Assembly (NCBI RefSeq): GCF_028640845.1
Contig: NC_080546.1
Coordinates: forward strand, 33,309,520 to 33,373,519
Direction: 5' to 3'
Source: Ahaetulla prasina
Lineage: Eukaryota > Chordata > Lepidosauria > Squamata > Colubridae
Length of the DNA stretch: 64,000 nt
A program made the translations under genes and the position numbers. Shown here piece after piece: positions 35,641-47,118 of the stretch (position 1 is its first letter; every line of letters starts with the position of its first letter). Below the pieces are notes generated by a model. That model made no database searches. It was not told the DNA's origin and saw only the letters and a list, made by a program, of their open reading frames with translations.

Positions 35641-38600
35641 ATTCTCCATTCATATGAAATATTGGACAGAAATTACGTAAAAGGGCGTGGGATTCCATAT
35701 GCCTGTTCACCGATCTGTTTGTCTTCAGCACAGTTGTTTCCTGGAAACAGAATACAATGAAATCAAATTTAGTTCTGGTAGGTTAAGAAAAAAGATTGGT
35801 TTCAGAAACCAGCTGGAACTATCAAGGGGCTGTGAAAATATCAAACTGAGAAAACATCCCTCGATGCATCTTATAGGAGAACCAGTGAAAGCTGCATCTC
35901 AGAATGCTGCCAACGTCTTCATTCAATCCTTCCTTGTGTTCATCTGATCCAGACTGCCTTCTCCAGTGCCCATCGATGTCCCAACAGGATCAAGCACAAA
36001 AACAAATAAAAATACTTAAGAGTCAACATATATACATCCCTCTGATTTTTACAGTCACACAGAAGAAAATGCAGATGCTTCTTCCAATGATATTGGTAAA
36101 GGGGCTGTGAAGAATTTGAAACACCATGCTTACACCATGCTCCACACCCTGTCTTGATTGTACCTGTGATTCTTGTTTGCCTACTAGATGTTCCACACTT
36201 AAGTGAGAATCTCAGTTCATACTCTGTGGTCATCTCCCGCAATAGGTGCTAATTATTCCTCCCTCTTCTCCCATATGTGTACTGAGTATTAGCTTTATAG
36301 AGTACTAGAATAGTAATTGTGTTTCAGATTAGATGCAGAACAGTTTTTCAGTACTTCTGTGCTTAAGCTCAGCTATAACTGAAATGAAATATAACAAATT
36401 CTATAGAATGACCAAAATGCTTTAATGCTCCATGATGTAATTCGGATTTTTATGTTCCAGTTGTTTAATGATTTATAACCAATGGTATATTTTTATTTTT
36501 ACAAAGTGATATTCATATACTAAATATGTATAATGTGTACCATATATACGGTATTGACTTTTTATATTATAGTTATTTATATTAATCTGTTCATTCAGCC
36601 TAGAATGAAATTTTATGAAATGACTGGGTTAGAATAAAAGGATAGAATTACAGTGATATAATACTGTAAGTTCCTGGTAACAATCTGAGATGTTGTTGTG
36701 TGCTTGCCTGCAACAATTTCACCATGTATAGTTTGTTCCTGATTGAAGAATTGTGTTCAGACTTAAGTACTTAATAACTTTTCTTTACTGCTTGCATAAT
36801 TTATTTTTTATTTAGTACATTTATACAGATGTCCAACTCAATATAGGATTGTGGAGGGCTAACAATATTTTTAAAAGATAAAAACAATATATAAAAATAA
36901 TAAAATATACAGCAGCCTGGAAAAAGAACATCAACGTGTCAGTAACAGTCAACATAGCCACAAGACAGATTCCATCCTACACCTGGTCCCCAGGCAAAGC
37001 AAAGCCAAATCTTCAAAAGTTTATGTATGCACAAGGGCTGGGGGTGAGAGAATGGGCGGGGTGGTGGTGTTGAGGCCAATGAAACCTCCAGAGGAATGAT
37101 ATTCCAGGGAGCTTGTACCATGGCAGATAATTATTTAACTATAAATTCTAAACCTAATTTTATTCATTTAGGAAAGGTTGTTTTTGAAAAGAATTGATTA
37201 CTTTGTAAAACAAAGATAGAATGGAAGGCAATTCCTATTGGAATTTGTTGAAGTAAATGTTGCAATATACAGTATGTAAGTCACTACTGTAAGTTCACTC
37301 AGTTACATCTCAAAGAAATGCAGATTTCCCCCCCCCCCAATTTTTCATTACATAATCAGGCCTGGGAGAAAGAAATAAAAATAGTAATTTCTTCATAACA
37401 ATGAAAATTACACTCTCTTGTGAATATTTTTAGAACTGAAAAGAATTGAATTGCATGAATCATGCAGTGTTCCTGTTACATTTTGAAATTTGAATTCCAT
37501 TCTTTAAAACATGCTTTCATTCGAAAGAAAAAAATAAACTCTTCAGGACAAACCATTTGCTTTGTGTCTGATAACTCTTGAGCCAAAATATAGTTTTGTA
37601 TATTTATTAGTTAGACCTTTTTGGATTTAAATACCAAATATACGTTTTAAGAGCCGTGCTGAACAAGTTTGAAGTAATTTTAAATATTGTGTTCTACAAA
37701 GTGGGTATGTGAAGCAGTTATATTTTATATACAAACAAAAATGTTTAATTTCATTTGTTAATCTTCCTGTAGATTTTCAGAATGATTAAATTAACATAAA
37801 TTTAAGCCGTCCTTAAAGTAATCATAAACCTGTTTAGGGGACAAAGCCTCACTTCTTTGAAGTCAATAGCCAAGGATTTCAAAGAAGTTATAAAGCCACT
37901 TTGAAAAGTTTAAAGAAGTTTGAAATGAGGTCCCTTGAAACAGCTACAAAGTAAAACTTTCCCTTTGCTTTGGTGAAAACCATGACAATCTTATGAAGCA
38001 GTAAGAAATCTCTTCTATTATGCCACCAACTTCTGAATTGAGCCCATTATTTGGAAAAATCAGAAGCACGGAAGACTCTTAAATACCTAACACTATTATC
38101 AAAGGAAGCAGGCTGACTTTTCTAAAGACTCATGTTTTATAAATAGAAGGAAGACCCTTCAATGAAAAAAATAACATAAGCATTTAAATATATCTCCTTC
38201 AAATCCATGTAACCAACAAGCATTTCATTCATTAAAAATCGTACATAATTCATTTTAGTAGTCATGTGAACCTACCTCCATTACATATTTTAAAAGACAA
38301 ATTATTAAACTGAATACCTGTCAGATCATATCTGTGTATGAAAGACTGCTGTCACAAGGAAGTTGCTAATTCAAATGTATAGTAACATATATATTACTAT
38401 GTATTTTATATACTGCTATGTAGTTGCATCTGTTCAAGTTCTATCTGAAAGTCCTATATTCATGAAGGTAGTGTTATTATATTCAAAGCCGACTCTACAT
38501 AGAAAAATGCATATATATGTTATATCCAGTTTTCCAGAAATTGTAGTTTAGTTACTATTGACTAAATGAAGAACTGTAACTCACAATTTAATATAAATGC

Positions 38601-39442
38601 AGAAAGAAAATTGCATTTCAGTTTGCATATTAGGTATTGCACATTTGGGAAATACAAATCAAGTGGTGTGTTAAACTGCAAATCAAATGTTTATTGTAAA
38701 ATTACTAGATAAAGTTACTAGAAACTAAAATTAAACACATATGCAAATACAGTAAATATCAGTGCTATCACTGAAGCAATAGAATATTAAAATAAAACCA
38801 GCAAAATTAACTGGCATCTTTATTCAAAAGTTTCTATAGAAGTGATTCAGTTTTAAAGCCTTTGAACAGATGTAGATTTGTGCAAATTAAAAGAAAAGCT
38901 GATGAGAATACATCAGTGGATACAATTTATCCATAAAATCCCATAAACAGTACCTAATTGTATTTCCAAAATACAATGTAGGGTTGAATCTTCAGTGCAG
39001 CTTCTGTGCTTTAGGATGTTAATTTAATAAATAAAATTCTGAGCTTGACCACTCGACTAGAGCCCCACTCAGCTGACCAACATCTTGCATGGATAGTTGT
39101 TTTAATATACTAATGGAACTCCTTGCACTGTTGTTTGCTTTCTGGTGCTGAAAAAAGTTCTTTGTATATTTCTCCATCTATAGTTTGCCATGGGGAAGGG
39201 TTGCTTTGGTGAAAAACCAGACTTGTGCACTTGTGAGATTACTTTTTTCAGATTTTGAATGCGCCATAAAATATATATTTTACATGGTATCTACTCAGAA
39301 TCAAATGCACAGAATAATTCCAGTTCAAATATTTCCTTTTTGTTATTTGGGATTGAATTATACATTTGCTTAATTCTAAAAGTTCTCAAATACATTAATT
39401 ATAGGTTACTAAGAAACCTTTTTTTAATGGATCTCCTTACAG

Positions 39443-39544
39443 GTGAAACTGCTGCTCCTCGGGCAGTCTTGACTGGACATGATTATGAGATTACCTGTGC
39501 AGCAATTTGTGCTGAACTTGGTGTAGTGATAAGTGGTTCTAAAG
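39443..39544 (+). CDS. NBEA: NBEA exon: WD40 blade with TGHDYEITCAA
   Basis: This 102-nt exon lies between CTCCTTACAG and AAAG|GTACAT, in phase 1 at both ends. It encodes GETAAPRAVLTGHDYEIT then CAAICAELGVVISGSK. The GHDYE turn followed by a hydrophobic strand and ISGS is a WD40 blade. ETAAPRA distinguishes it from LRBA, which as I recall has DYPAPRA. Only 102 nt of coding sequence sits between introns of 8.1 kb and 1.4 kb. Confidence 0.95.
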
Positions 39545-40903
39545 GTACATTTTATTTTTTTAAACGCTTTTCTTGGAAATATGTATTTCTTATAATAATA
39601 TTATCATAAAGATACTTATACTTTTAGAGTATCAGCTTCCTATATCTGTGATTTCATCATGGATAAAAGGACAGATCTTGGATGGATGCTGAAGGTAGGG
39701 TTGTCCTCTGAGCTTGAGGTCTGGTATCAGCCAAGACCTAGGAGCAAGGATGTTGCTGTGGAGCTAGTCATACAGGACTCTTGTGGTGTACAAAATGCTG
39801 CCCCATTGGTGACTGGATGTGAAGACCCTGTTTGCTAAGTTTGTCTCCAGGGATGAGATTGTTGCTTTTGTGCCAAAGAAACTGATGTTGCGTAGTAACC
39901 TCCCTGCCAGAGCTGCTGGACTCCATGGCTGAGTTGGTGATAGAGTTCTCAAGGTTTATAGTTTCGAGAGACTTTAATCTGTCTTCTCTGATCATTTTCA
40001 TCAGTTCTGGTGGGGTTGCACTACTGCATAGAGAAATGTGTGCAATTTGGATGTGTTCCAGTACTCAAGACTCTTGTCTTGTTCAGAAAACAAGTGGCAA
40101 TTGTGGCCAGGTGGGCCTTTGCATAGCTTTGTGTTGTGTGCCAATAGTTTTTATTTGTCCCATTTAGTTGGGCAGAAAGGGCACAGTCCAATTCCATCAG
40201 TAAGAGATTGTCACCTAGAGGGACCCAAGTCCACAGTCTTTTCCATAGCTCTGCCTTCCTTCTGGAAAATTTTACTGCCTAAGGTACATACAGCTGGCCC
40301 TAACTCTGCTCACCTTTCAGAAACTTTGAAGACACGGTTGTTTTCCCAAGCTTGGGGACTGGGAAAGTTTGAGCCCAAGCTATTGATTCATAGCATTTTC
40401 AGGAACTTCTTCGTGTTGGCTGGAAAATATATTTTGTATATTATATTTATAGTATATTTCTTAAATTTTATTAGCCATCCAGTTTCATTTGATCGCATAA
40501 ATAGTTGCAAATAAACAGACACACACATTTGCTTCATACAAATATTATGTGGTCCTTATGGCTTTTAAGGACAGAAATAGGAGCAAAAAAGTTTGGTCAA
40601 ACAAAATCAAAGAATTGGTACAATCATAGAAGGAGCAACCTGTTACCCTCCACATAAATCTGTACTTCCCAGAAACTCTAATAATAAGGCAATTCATAAT
40701 CGATTCACAGAACTGTTATACTACAACATCTGTTTGTAATCTGTACATCTACCCAGTATCTATTAACAACTATTAGATATGATTTAGAACTGAACATTAA
40801 AATCAGTTATTTTTGTTTTAGTAAAGTCAAATCAACGTAGTATATTTAATCAGAGTTAATGCTGAATATTTAATGGCTATACTTTTTTAACCTCCCTCTT
40901 CAG
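39545..40903 (+). other. NBEA intron: contents
   Basis: Intron of 1.4 kb, largely an old LINE-like sequence at about 39650-40450. The last 450 bp show nothing recognisable apart from the splice acceptor tract. Confidence 0.7.
39650..40450 (+). mobile_element. Old LINE-like sequence
   Basis: Decayed sequence whose distal part reads ALPSFWKILLPKV then LKTRLFSQAWGL, similar to the C-terminal end of vertebrate LINE ORF2 proteins. Clade uncertain. Confidence 0.4.
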
Positions 40904-41100
40904 AAGGACCTTGTCTCATACATTCTATGAATGGGGATCTACTGAGGACATTAGAAGCTCCTGAAAACTGTGTGAAAGCAAAACTTATCCAAGCATCAAG
41001 AGAGGGTCACTGTGTTATATATTATGACAATGGTCATTTCTGTGTATTCAGTGTGAATGGAAAACTCCACTCCACTATGGAAACAGATGATAATATTAGG
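40904..41100 (+). CDS. NBEA: NBEA exon: WD40 blade with ASREGHCVIYY
   Basis: This 197-nt exon follows the acceptor CCTCCCTCTTCAG. It enters after one base of a codon and ends exactly at ATTAGG|GTGAGT in phase 0. It encodes EGPCLIHSMNGDLLRTLE, then ENCVKAKLIQASREGHCV and FSVNGKLHSTMETDDNIR. It covers one full propeller blade and the start of the next. Compared with mammalian NBEA from memory (PENCLKPKL, IFYENGLFCTFS), this copy reads PENCVKAKL and IYYDNGHFCVFS, several changes for a protein usually strongly conserved. Confidence 0.96.
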
Positions 41101-44100
41101 GTGAGTATGTTATATTGAAATCTTATTTTTAAATTCTAGGTCCTTTAAAATATATCTCACTTTGCTATACTGTATTCAATATGCGTATTGTTTATAAATT
41201 ATTTAATGTCACATATGAAATAGCTGTAGCATCTTAATCAGTAATAACAGACACTAGTTGGGGGTTAATTTTTAGCATGTACATAATTCAAAATAGCAAT
41301 GATGTAATATTTTCTTGCATAATATGTGTACACACCTATTGTATTAGACTGTGGGCCATATTGGCTTGAATAGCATATTGGGGCTGCTCTCCCAAAAATT
41401 TCTACAGGCAAAAAAAATCAATTTAATTAAAATTGAATGAATGATATTATTGTATTTTGTATATTCAACAAGGTACTATGTTTTTTAGAAATTCCAATTT
41501 CATAGCAATTTTTAGAGTTACACTGTATTGCACCCAAAGTTCAGGGAGACATACTTAGTCCAAAAATTATATACACAGTGCCCATCACTATGGAAGAGCC
41601 TAGTGTCGACACATAAACTATAACCACATTTCAGAAGAACATTTTTTATTATTTGTTTGATGCTTGTCAAGAGAATGGATTTATCTTATGTAACCTTCTG
41701 GTTTCACAAAATACTGGATATGGGATGCATACACAAATCTTATTCTCTCCATGGTAAGATATTATTTAGTCTGGTTTTTAACAAGAGTAGTCAAAATTTA
41801 ACAGCAACAAGAGAGAAAGTGAACAGGATAGTTGTGCGGGCAGACCATCAAATGAGAAACATTTCTGGTTCCTGAATGACCTAATTGCACTTAGACAAGT
41901 GCTTAATACCAACTGGGGCTCCAGATGTACTCAGGAATTGGAAAAAATAACCCATTGTGCTCTTTTTGTTCACCATGGAACAAATCCACATTAGAATTAT
42001 TATTTGTTGAGCTTCTTGGGTGGAGATCAGACTAAGGTGCCACTATTGCAACTTGGGTGGAACATGAGAAACCCTTGGAGGATTCATGCAGAAAAGAAAA
42101 ATGGTGACAGTCTGAATACCCCGAGTGTGGGAAATATTGAACATCTTGTGCCTTCAACAATGGAGGAAGATCCATCTTTAATATTCAATGTTACTTAGTT
42201 TCCTAGGAATAAATCTACAAGAACCCTTATTTTGAGGTGATTTGTGTGGACCCTTTGCCTCACAGTCCCATTTTTAGTTGATTGTTAGAAGTCATTGTTG
42301 CTCAGTTGAGATAACACATTTGCTGTATTTTGCCACTGTACCTGCTCAAATTGGGGAAGATAAAAAAAGGAGAGTTGGACTGTTACAGACATGTGTATCT
42401 TATCCTAATTCTTCATCTTAGTGATTTTGTTTTATGTTTCCTACAGTAAAAATGCTGATAGCTACTTTCTGTTGTGATAATGTTGTCAGCTAGGTCAGTA
42501 AATCTATAAACTATCCTGCAATCTTTTGCTTGGTAAAACAATTTCCACAGTGTTGTCACTTGCAAGGCCATTTCTTTATGCAATGAAAATTCTTCTCTAT
42601 TCAGGCCAATCCCATGCTATTATTTTTTCTGAACAGTCCCAGATGAGTTTTAGTATCAAACAATTCATGGTATTTTCCCCAGAGCTTCTATATTTTATCA
42701 TTTTGTAAGTGAAGTGATAACTGAAAGATTAGAACAACTGTGTTCAAAATGTCTTTGTCCAAGGCACTAGAGTCTAGCAGCTTCACAATTTGTAGTTATA
42801 AAATGTTGTATATGGAGTAAAAAAATTATTTCTTGTTGAAATATTTCAGAATACTTTCTTATATCCATGAAAGCTTGGTTTGCAGAATGCTGAAAAAGCT
42901 GAAATTTTCAGTTGTTGTATTTAATCTCCTAACTATCTTGTACATAAGTACAAGAAATGCTACCAAAAAAACTTTAGGCTGGATATACTCAGAGCATAAT
43001 CAAAGCTTTCCACCTGTTTTTGTTTTAAATATTGCATTTCTCAGTAGAACTTTGGCTAACAGAATATCACAGCAGATCTGCTTTACAGTGTTTAGATATC
43101 TTAATGAGTAACTTAAATCTAAGTTGGCAGGCAGTCCAAAGAACTAAAGTTATTCTACCCTAAACAAGGCCAACATGCTATTTCACCCAACGGAACCAAT
43201 TTATTTTTCTTTCCTGAGTCTGTTTGGAAAAGTCAAGTACCTTACAGTCTCCTGCTGCTTTATACCAATATTGTCAGGCTGACAGGTCTGGGTTTTTTTT
43301 CTAAATAATGGTCTTTCAAAAATCTGAGTTTTGAGACTTTTCAGTGAAGTGTGAACTAGAAACAATTCAATGTTTTGAAGCCCCTTGTATCTGAAATAGT
43401 AAAATTCTTAATACTCTTTATACTAAAACAAATTAGTCTTACACATAACCTTCTGCTTTCCAATTCGACAAATACCATTTTTTAATTTGCTAAATGTTTT
43501 TAATTTGCTAAATGTTTTTAATTTGCTAAAGACCATGCTATATAAAAGTGAAATTCTGATACCTGCCTTTGAAGCTTAAGTACATTTTTTCCATTCACAA
43601 TTAGATAGGCCAGTGAAATTCCACATCTATTTGTAAAGTCCAAATCCCATTATTTTTATTCCAGAAATACCCCGAGTTCACTGATAGATGTTAAAGATTA
43701 ATGGCTTTAATTTACCTTTTAATATAGCATAAATAAAAAGCCTCCAGTATAACACTCAAATGAACCATAACCATAGGGTTAATAGATTTTCATCAGCTTA
43801 ATTTTATGCAACTGTAGCAAATAATTATTTGTCATAGTCTTCACTGCAATTTAAAAAATATCCTTAGGACAGCCATTTGTGAAACAACAAAAAGAAAGGT
43901 ATTGATTTTAGTTATAACAAATGATCTTTCAAATAATTATACTTACTTTGTTAGCTAGTATCAGTCTTGCATTTTTAAAAAACAATGTATTAGGTTTGCC
44001 ATTTTTTCCATCTGCAGTCATTTATAGACAAGCAACGTACTCAATATTCTTCCGCTTATTGCTAGGCATTCCAGTGTAGCAAATATGTGTGTCTGTGGGT

Positions 44101-44974
44101 GTGGGTGTTGGTCTGTAAAATTCTTAGCACATATTTTAGTCTTGTAATATGGTAACAACTGTGACATGAAATTTGGATATACGCACATTTTAGAAGTTAA
44201 TTCAATTATTAATAAATTCATAAAAGAGCAGATGGATTAGAAATATTATAATGGCAAAATGTTCTATATGGCAGAACTATGCCTACTTCTTATGCTGTCT
44301 TGATGATGGTCTCATTGCATTTGCATGGATATGAGGCTGGTAAGACCCCATCCCAGGCTTAAAACAGTCGTGCTGCATGCCTTCTAAAAGTGGAAAATCA
44401 ATAAAAGAATACAGCCGTGTGGACTGGTTTTCAAACCATGCTTTGATTTGTGATAGGAAGGTTTCGTGACTTTCTAAATTCTTGTATGCAAAAAATAGAA
44501 ATCATGACACAATCTTGGTCTTAGATGAAGTAAAACATGAGCTATTGCCATTCTCTCTGTCTTCAAACAACCATACTTATATACAGACCTATTGTTTAAA
44601 AGATCATTAGCAATAGTACCCAGCATCAGTCCATAAAAAGAACATATTCCTTCTTTTTAGGGTAACCTGTATCATAAATACAGTAGAATTCCAGAAGATG
44701 GGGGTTATGCATTTTGTAGCAAATATGCTTGCAACCTATCATTATGGTTTATTAAAGAATGAATACCCTGGAATCCAAGTAAACACTATACTGATGTTTT
44801 ACATTCAAAAATAATGATTAAAATATGTGTTTATTTAACCTCTCTTTTCTATAGATCCCACCTTTGTAAAAAGTAAGCTGGTCTTATGACATGGTAATTA
44901 AGTAATAGCAATTGAGGAATAAAATCTTAATGTGAAAATTGTTTCATTATTTCAAGTTGTTTTCCTTGTTCTAG
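41101..44974 (+). other. NBEA intron: contents
   Basis: Intron of 3.9 kb. Apart from a short 18-bp tandem repeat at 43484-43530 I see no element or gene. The sequence looks single-copy and AT-rich. Confidence 0.75.
43484..43530. repeat. 18-bp tandem repeat, 2.6 copies
   Basis: Unit AATTTGCTAAATGTTTTT is repeated perfectly twice with a partial third copy. Confidence 0.9.
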
Positions 44975-45126
44975 GCTATCCAGCTGAGCCGTGATGGGCA
45001 GTATCTCCTCACAGGAGGAGACAATGGAGTTGTTATGGTATGGCAAGTGTATGATCTCAAGCAGCTTTTTGCCTATCCTGGTTGTGATGCTGGAATCCGA
45101 TCCATGACTCTTTCATATGACCAAAG
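44975..45126 (+). CDS. NBEA: NBEA exon: WD40 blade with SRDGQYLLTGG
   Basis: This 152-nt exon follows the acceptor TTCCTTGTTCTAG and ends CAAAG|GTGAGA. It enters in phase 0 and leaves after two bases of a codon. It encodes AIQLSRDGQYLLTGGDNG, then VWQVYDLKQLFAYPGCDAG and IRSMTLSYDQR. LSRDGQYLLTGGDNGVV...VWQ is a textbook WD40 blade with a true W in strand d. I recall mammalian NBEA with R at that W and S at the following Y, so this lineage may differ or keep an older state. Confidence 0.96.
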
Positions 45127-45674
45127 GTGAGAGTGATGTGGATGTTAATTTCCTCCGCTTTTTGTTTTGCATTTTTATACTGATAGCAGAATTTGAAGCA
45201 CTGAATTTTCTGAAAATCATACACTTCATATAAAGCTTTTTTCAGTTAGCATGCACAAATCAATGATTAAAAACAACACATTAATTTTATAATGATTCCC
45301 ATCCACTGGCTCTTTTGAAAGTGAACAAATTCCTACTTCAAAATAGCCAAAATTGGGGGAGAGGGGGATGGAAAGATTTCAGAATAACAGGATTCTATGC
45401 TGTATTAAATCCCATTCTTTGCTTCTCAACTGGATTTGCTATTGAACATTTCCATGAGACATTTAAACTAGTCTCAAACTAGTTTACACCTTTTTTTTCA
45501 GTAAAAAATATGTTACTAGTGGAATGAGAAGAAACATTAGGTCTTAAAACTATTGAGTTTTCCAACACAACTTTATCTGTGGTTTAACTTAATGTTCATA
45601 AAGCTATGTCTATTTAAGGGCTACGTCAGCAAAATGATCTTGTGGTCCTTTTTCTGCATATTTTTCCTTCACAG
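45127..45674 (+). other. NBEA last intron
   Basis: Intron of 548 bp with GTGAGA donor and TTTTTCCTTCACAG acceptor. No repeat or element is visible in it. Confidence 0.85.
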
Positions 45675-45765
45675 GTGTATAATGACAGGCATGGCTTCTG
45701 GCAGCATAGTGGTTTTCTACAATGATTTCAACAGGTGGCATCATGAATACCAAACCAGATACTGA
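45675..45765 (+). CDS. NBEA: NBEA terminal coding exon
   Basis: This last coding exon starts after the acceptor TTCCTTCACAG and ends with TGA at 45763-45765. It completes an arginine codon and encodes [18 protein letters not shown] followed by [11 protein letters not shown]. The [13 protein letters not shown] segment is the final blade, which closes the propeller. The terminus [10 protein letters not shown] is the NBEA form; LRBA ends RWHYEHQNRY as I recall. The stop lies about 5.3 kb from the convergent DCLK1 stop. Confidence 0.97.
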
Positions 45766-47100
45766 AATATGAATTAAAGTGATGTGGCCGTGCAGCTCTT
45801 CTCATATGGAGCCTTGAAACATACACATCTCTCTTTAGTATCTTGTCATATTCTAGATCTTATAAATAGTTAATATATCTGAATGTAACTTAAATTTGCT
45901 GGGAGATGCTATTTTTTGAAGTTAATTGCTATTTTTGTAGACTTTGCTTGACTTTTTGGGTTGGGGAAAAACATAAGATGATTGTTGGGGTTCTGTAGCT
46001 TATAAAGAAAATCTATATTTTTTAGTCATAGTAAATCTATTTTGATCATTATACCGGGGGAGGGGGGACTGTAATAGGGTGGCTATAATTCTTGTATTAG
46101 CTATATTATGAAACATGTTTCTCATGTAAATCTTTATAATCTTATGGAATATTTGATTTTAACAATGGAAATTGTTATAACAAAGGAAGTTGGTTATAAT
46201 ACCAGCAGGTATAATACTGACATTTTAAACTGTGCTTATCCCTCCCTTCCCTTTTGTCTTGTACTTTTACAGTGATAGCAGACTTGAAGCACTGAATTTT
46301 CTGAAAATCAAGAATATTTAAATTATGTAATTTTGTTTTTACATCTGTGTAATTGATCAAGCGTGATTCTAGATCTAGGTGATTAGTAATACCTTTTAAA
46401 TTATTAATTTGTTATTTTGTTGTATGGTTAAGAGAGAAATAATCATAAGCAGAATTTATACATCAAGCATATTTTTCCTATCCTTTCAGCAGGCCCACTG
46501 TTCTTCAAAATTAAGATCTATTTTGAGGATTTTGGAAGTATTCTATTATCTTCTGTACTTTTTGAAACCATGTGTGGATCAAAAAACAAAACAAAACACT
46601 TGTGCTGAAGATCTGCTATTTTCCTTCAGCACCTAAAATGGAAAAAGCTAGTGTGTGCCTACAACACAACTAGAGAACTGTATTGCACAAGCCTTATATT
46701 GATCTTAAAATCAAGACATGTTCCCATCAAATCTGATTCAATCATGCTACAATCTCTCTTCAAGCTCTTGGGAAACTAAATAAAATTTATTATGAACAAT
46801 GTTATTTTGGTGTTGCATAAATTCTACTTAATATATGATTGCTGTGCAAAATTCTGTGATTATATATGTGAAAAGTATTGTTTTTAGTATGTACTGCAAA
46901 AATTATTTCTTGATAAGTTGTGGTTTAAAATTTGAAATTTACATTTCTCTGTCTTTGTCGATATATAATTTCTTCAGCTAATTATTTGAAGCAATTTGTA
47001 TGTTTTTTCCCTAATATTCAAATAGTCCTTCTTTATATGAGCATCAGAAAGGGGAAAACTCGGTTTGAAGCAAGATATTAAATAAAAAAGGCATTTGTAT
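45766..47100 (+). other. NBEA: Probable NBEA 3' untranslated region
   Basis: AT-rich sequence without a convincing ORF follows the NBEA stop. AATAAA occurs at 46779-46784 and again at 47081-47086; the second is followed by T/G-rich sequence suitable for cleavage. The true end is not known from sequence alone. Confidence 0.5.
46779..46784 (+). terminator. Candidate proximal NBEA poly(A) signal
   Basis: A canonical AATAAA lies about 1 kb after the NBEA stop codon. It is followed within 30 bp by the T/G-rich run TTATTTTGGTGTTG, a plausible downstream element. Inferred; no transcript data. Confidence 0.4.
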
Positions 47101-47118
47101 TTTAATGTTTCATTTATT
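47081..47118. terminator. Candidate bidirectional poly(A) site for NBEA and DCLK1
   Basis: AATAAA on the + strand (47081-47086) and AATAAA on the - strand (read from 47118 to 47113) face each other with 26 bp between them. Each has T-rich sequence just downstream in its own direction. Their position between two convergent genes fits a shared end region. Use of either signal is inferred. Confidence 0.4.

Larger units (their letters stand above)
31306..39442 (+). other. NBEA intron: contents
   Basis: Intron of 8.1 kb. It holds a hAT-like 5' portion (31752-32045), a restriction-type-endonuclease LINE remnant (32180-32815), a reverse-oriented tRNA SINE (34710-35022) and a TIR element with tandem repeats (35229-35640). 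32820-34700 and 35650-39440 are mainly unique AT-rich sequence; 36900-37130 may be an old dispersed repeat. Nothing coding was accepted. Confidence 0.75.
10575..45765 (+). other. NBEA: NBEA gene, 3' portion (nine coding exons)
   Basis: Neurobeachin is a very large BEACH-WD40 scaffold protein of neurons and endocrine cells. It binds the regulatory subunit of protein kinase A and takes part in membrane-protein trafficking to synapses. Nine exons with GT/AG borders join in one frame (90+178+63+156+168+102+197+152+91 nt) into 398 codons plus TGA. The product runs from the end of the BEACH domain through the C-terminal WD40 propeller. The alternative is the paralogue LRBA. NBEA is preferred because of motifs such as FTDQAQQDV, SNTGMHRRQ and the terminus [10 protein letters not shown], where LRBA as I recall it has FKDQMQQDV, NNSGVNKRQ and RWHYEHQNRY. 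All earlier exons lie upstream of the window. Confidence 0.95.

Noticed and set aside
37851..37888. Hairpin with 11-bp perfect arms (ACTTCTTTGAA / TTCAAAGAAGT)
   Set aside because: The 16-nt loop and short AT-rich stem are within chance expectation for a window this size, with no microRNA-like features.
41431..42198. Short + strand ORFs (41657-41875, 42004-42198)
   Set aside because: No domain, no splice structure and no repeat family; likely chance.
42755..42790. - strand ALDKD-like match to a DCLK1 tail exon
   Set aside because: It lies inside an NBEA intron on the far side of the NBEA 3' end, lacks a suitable acceptor and does not continue the similarity.
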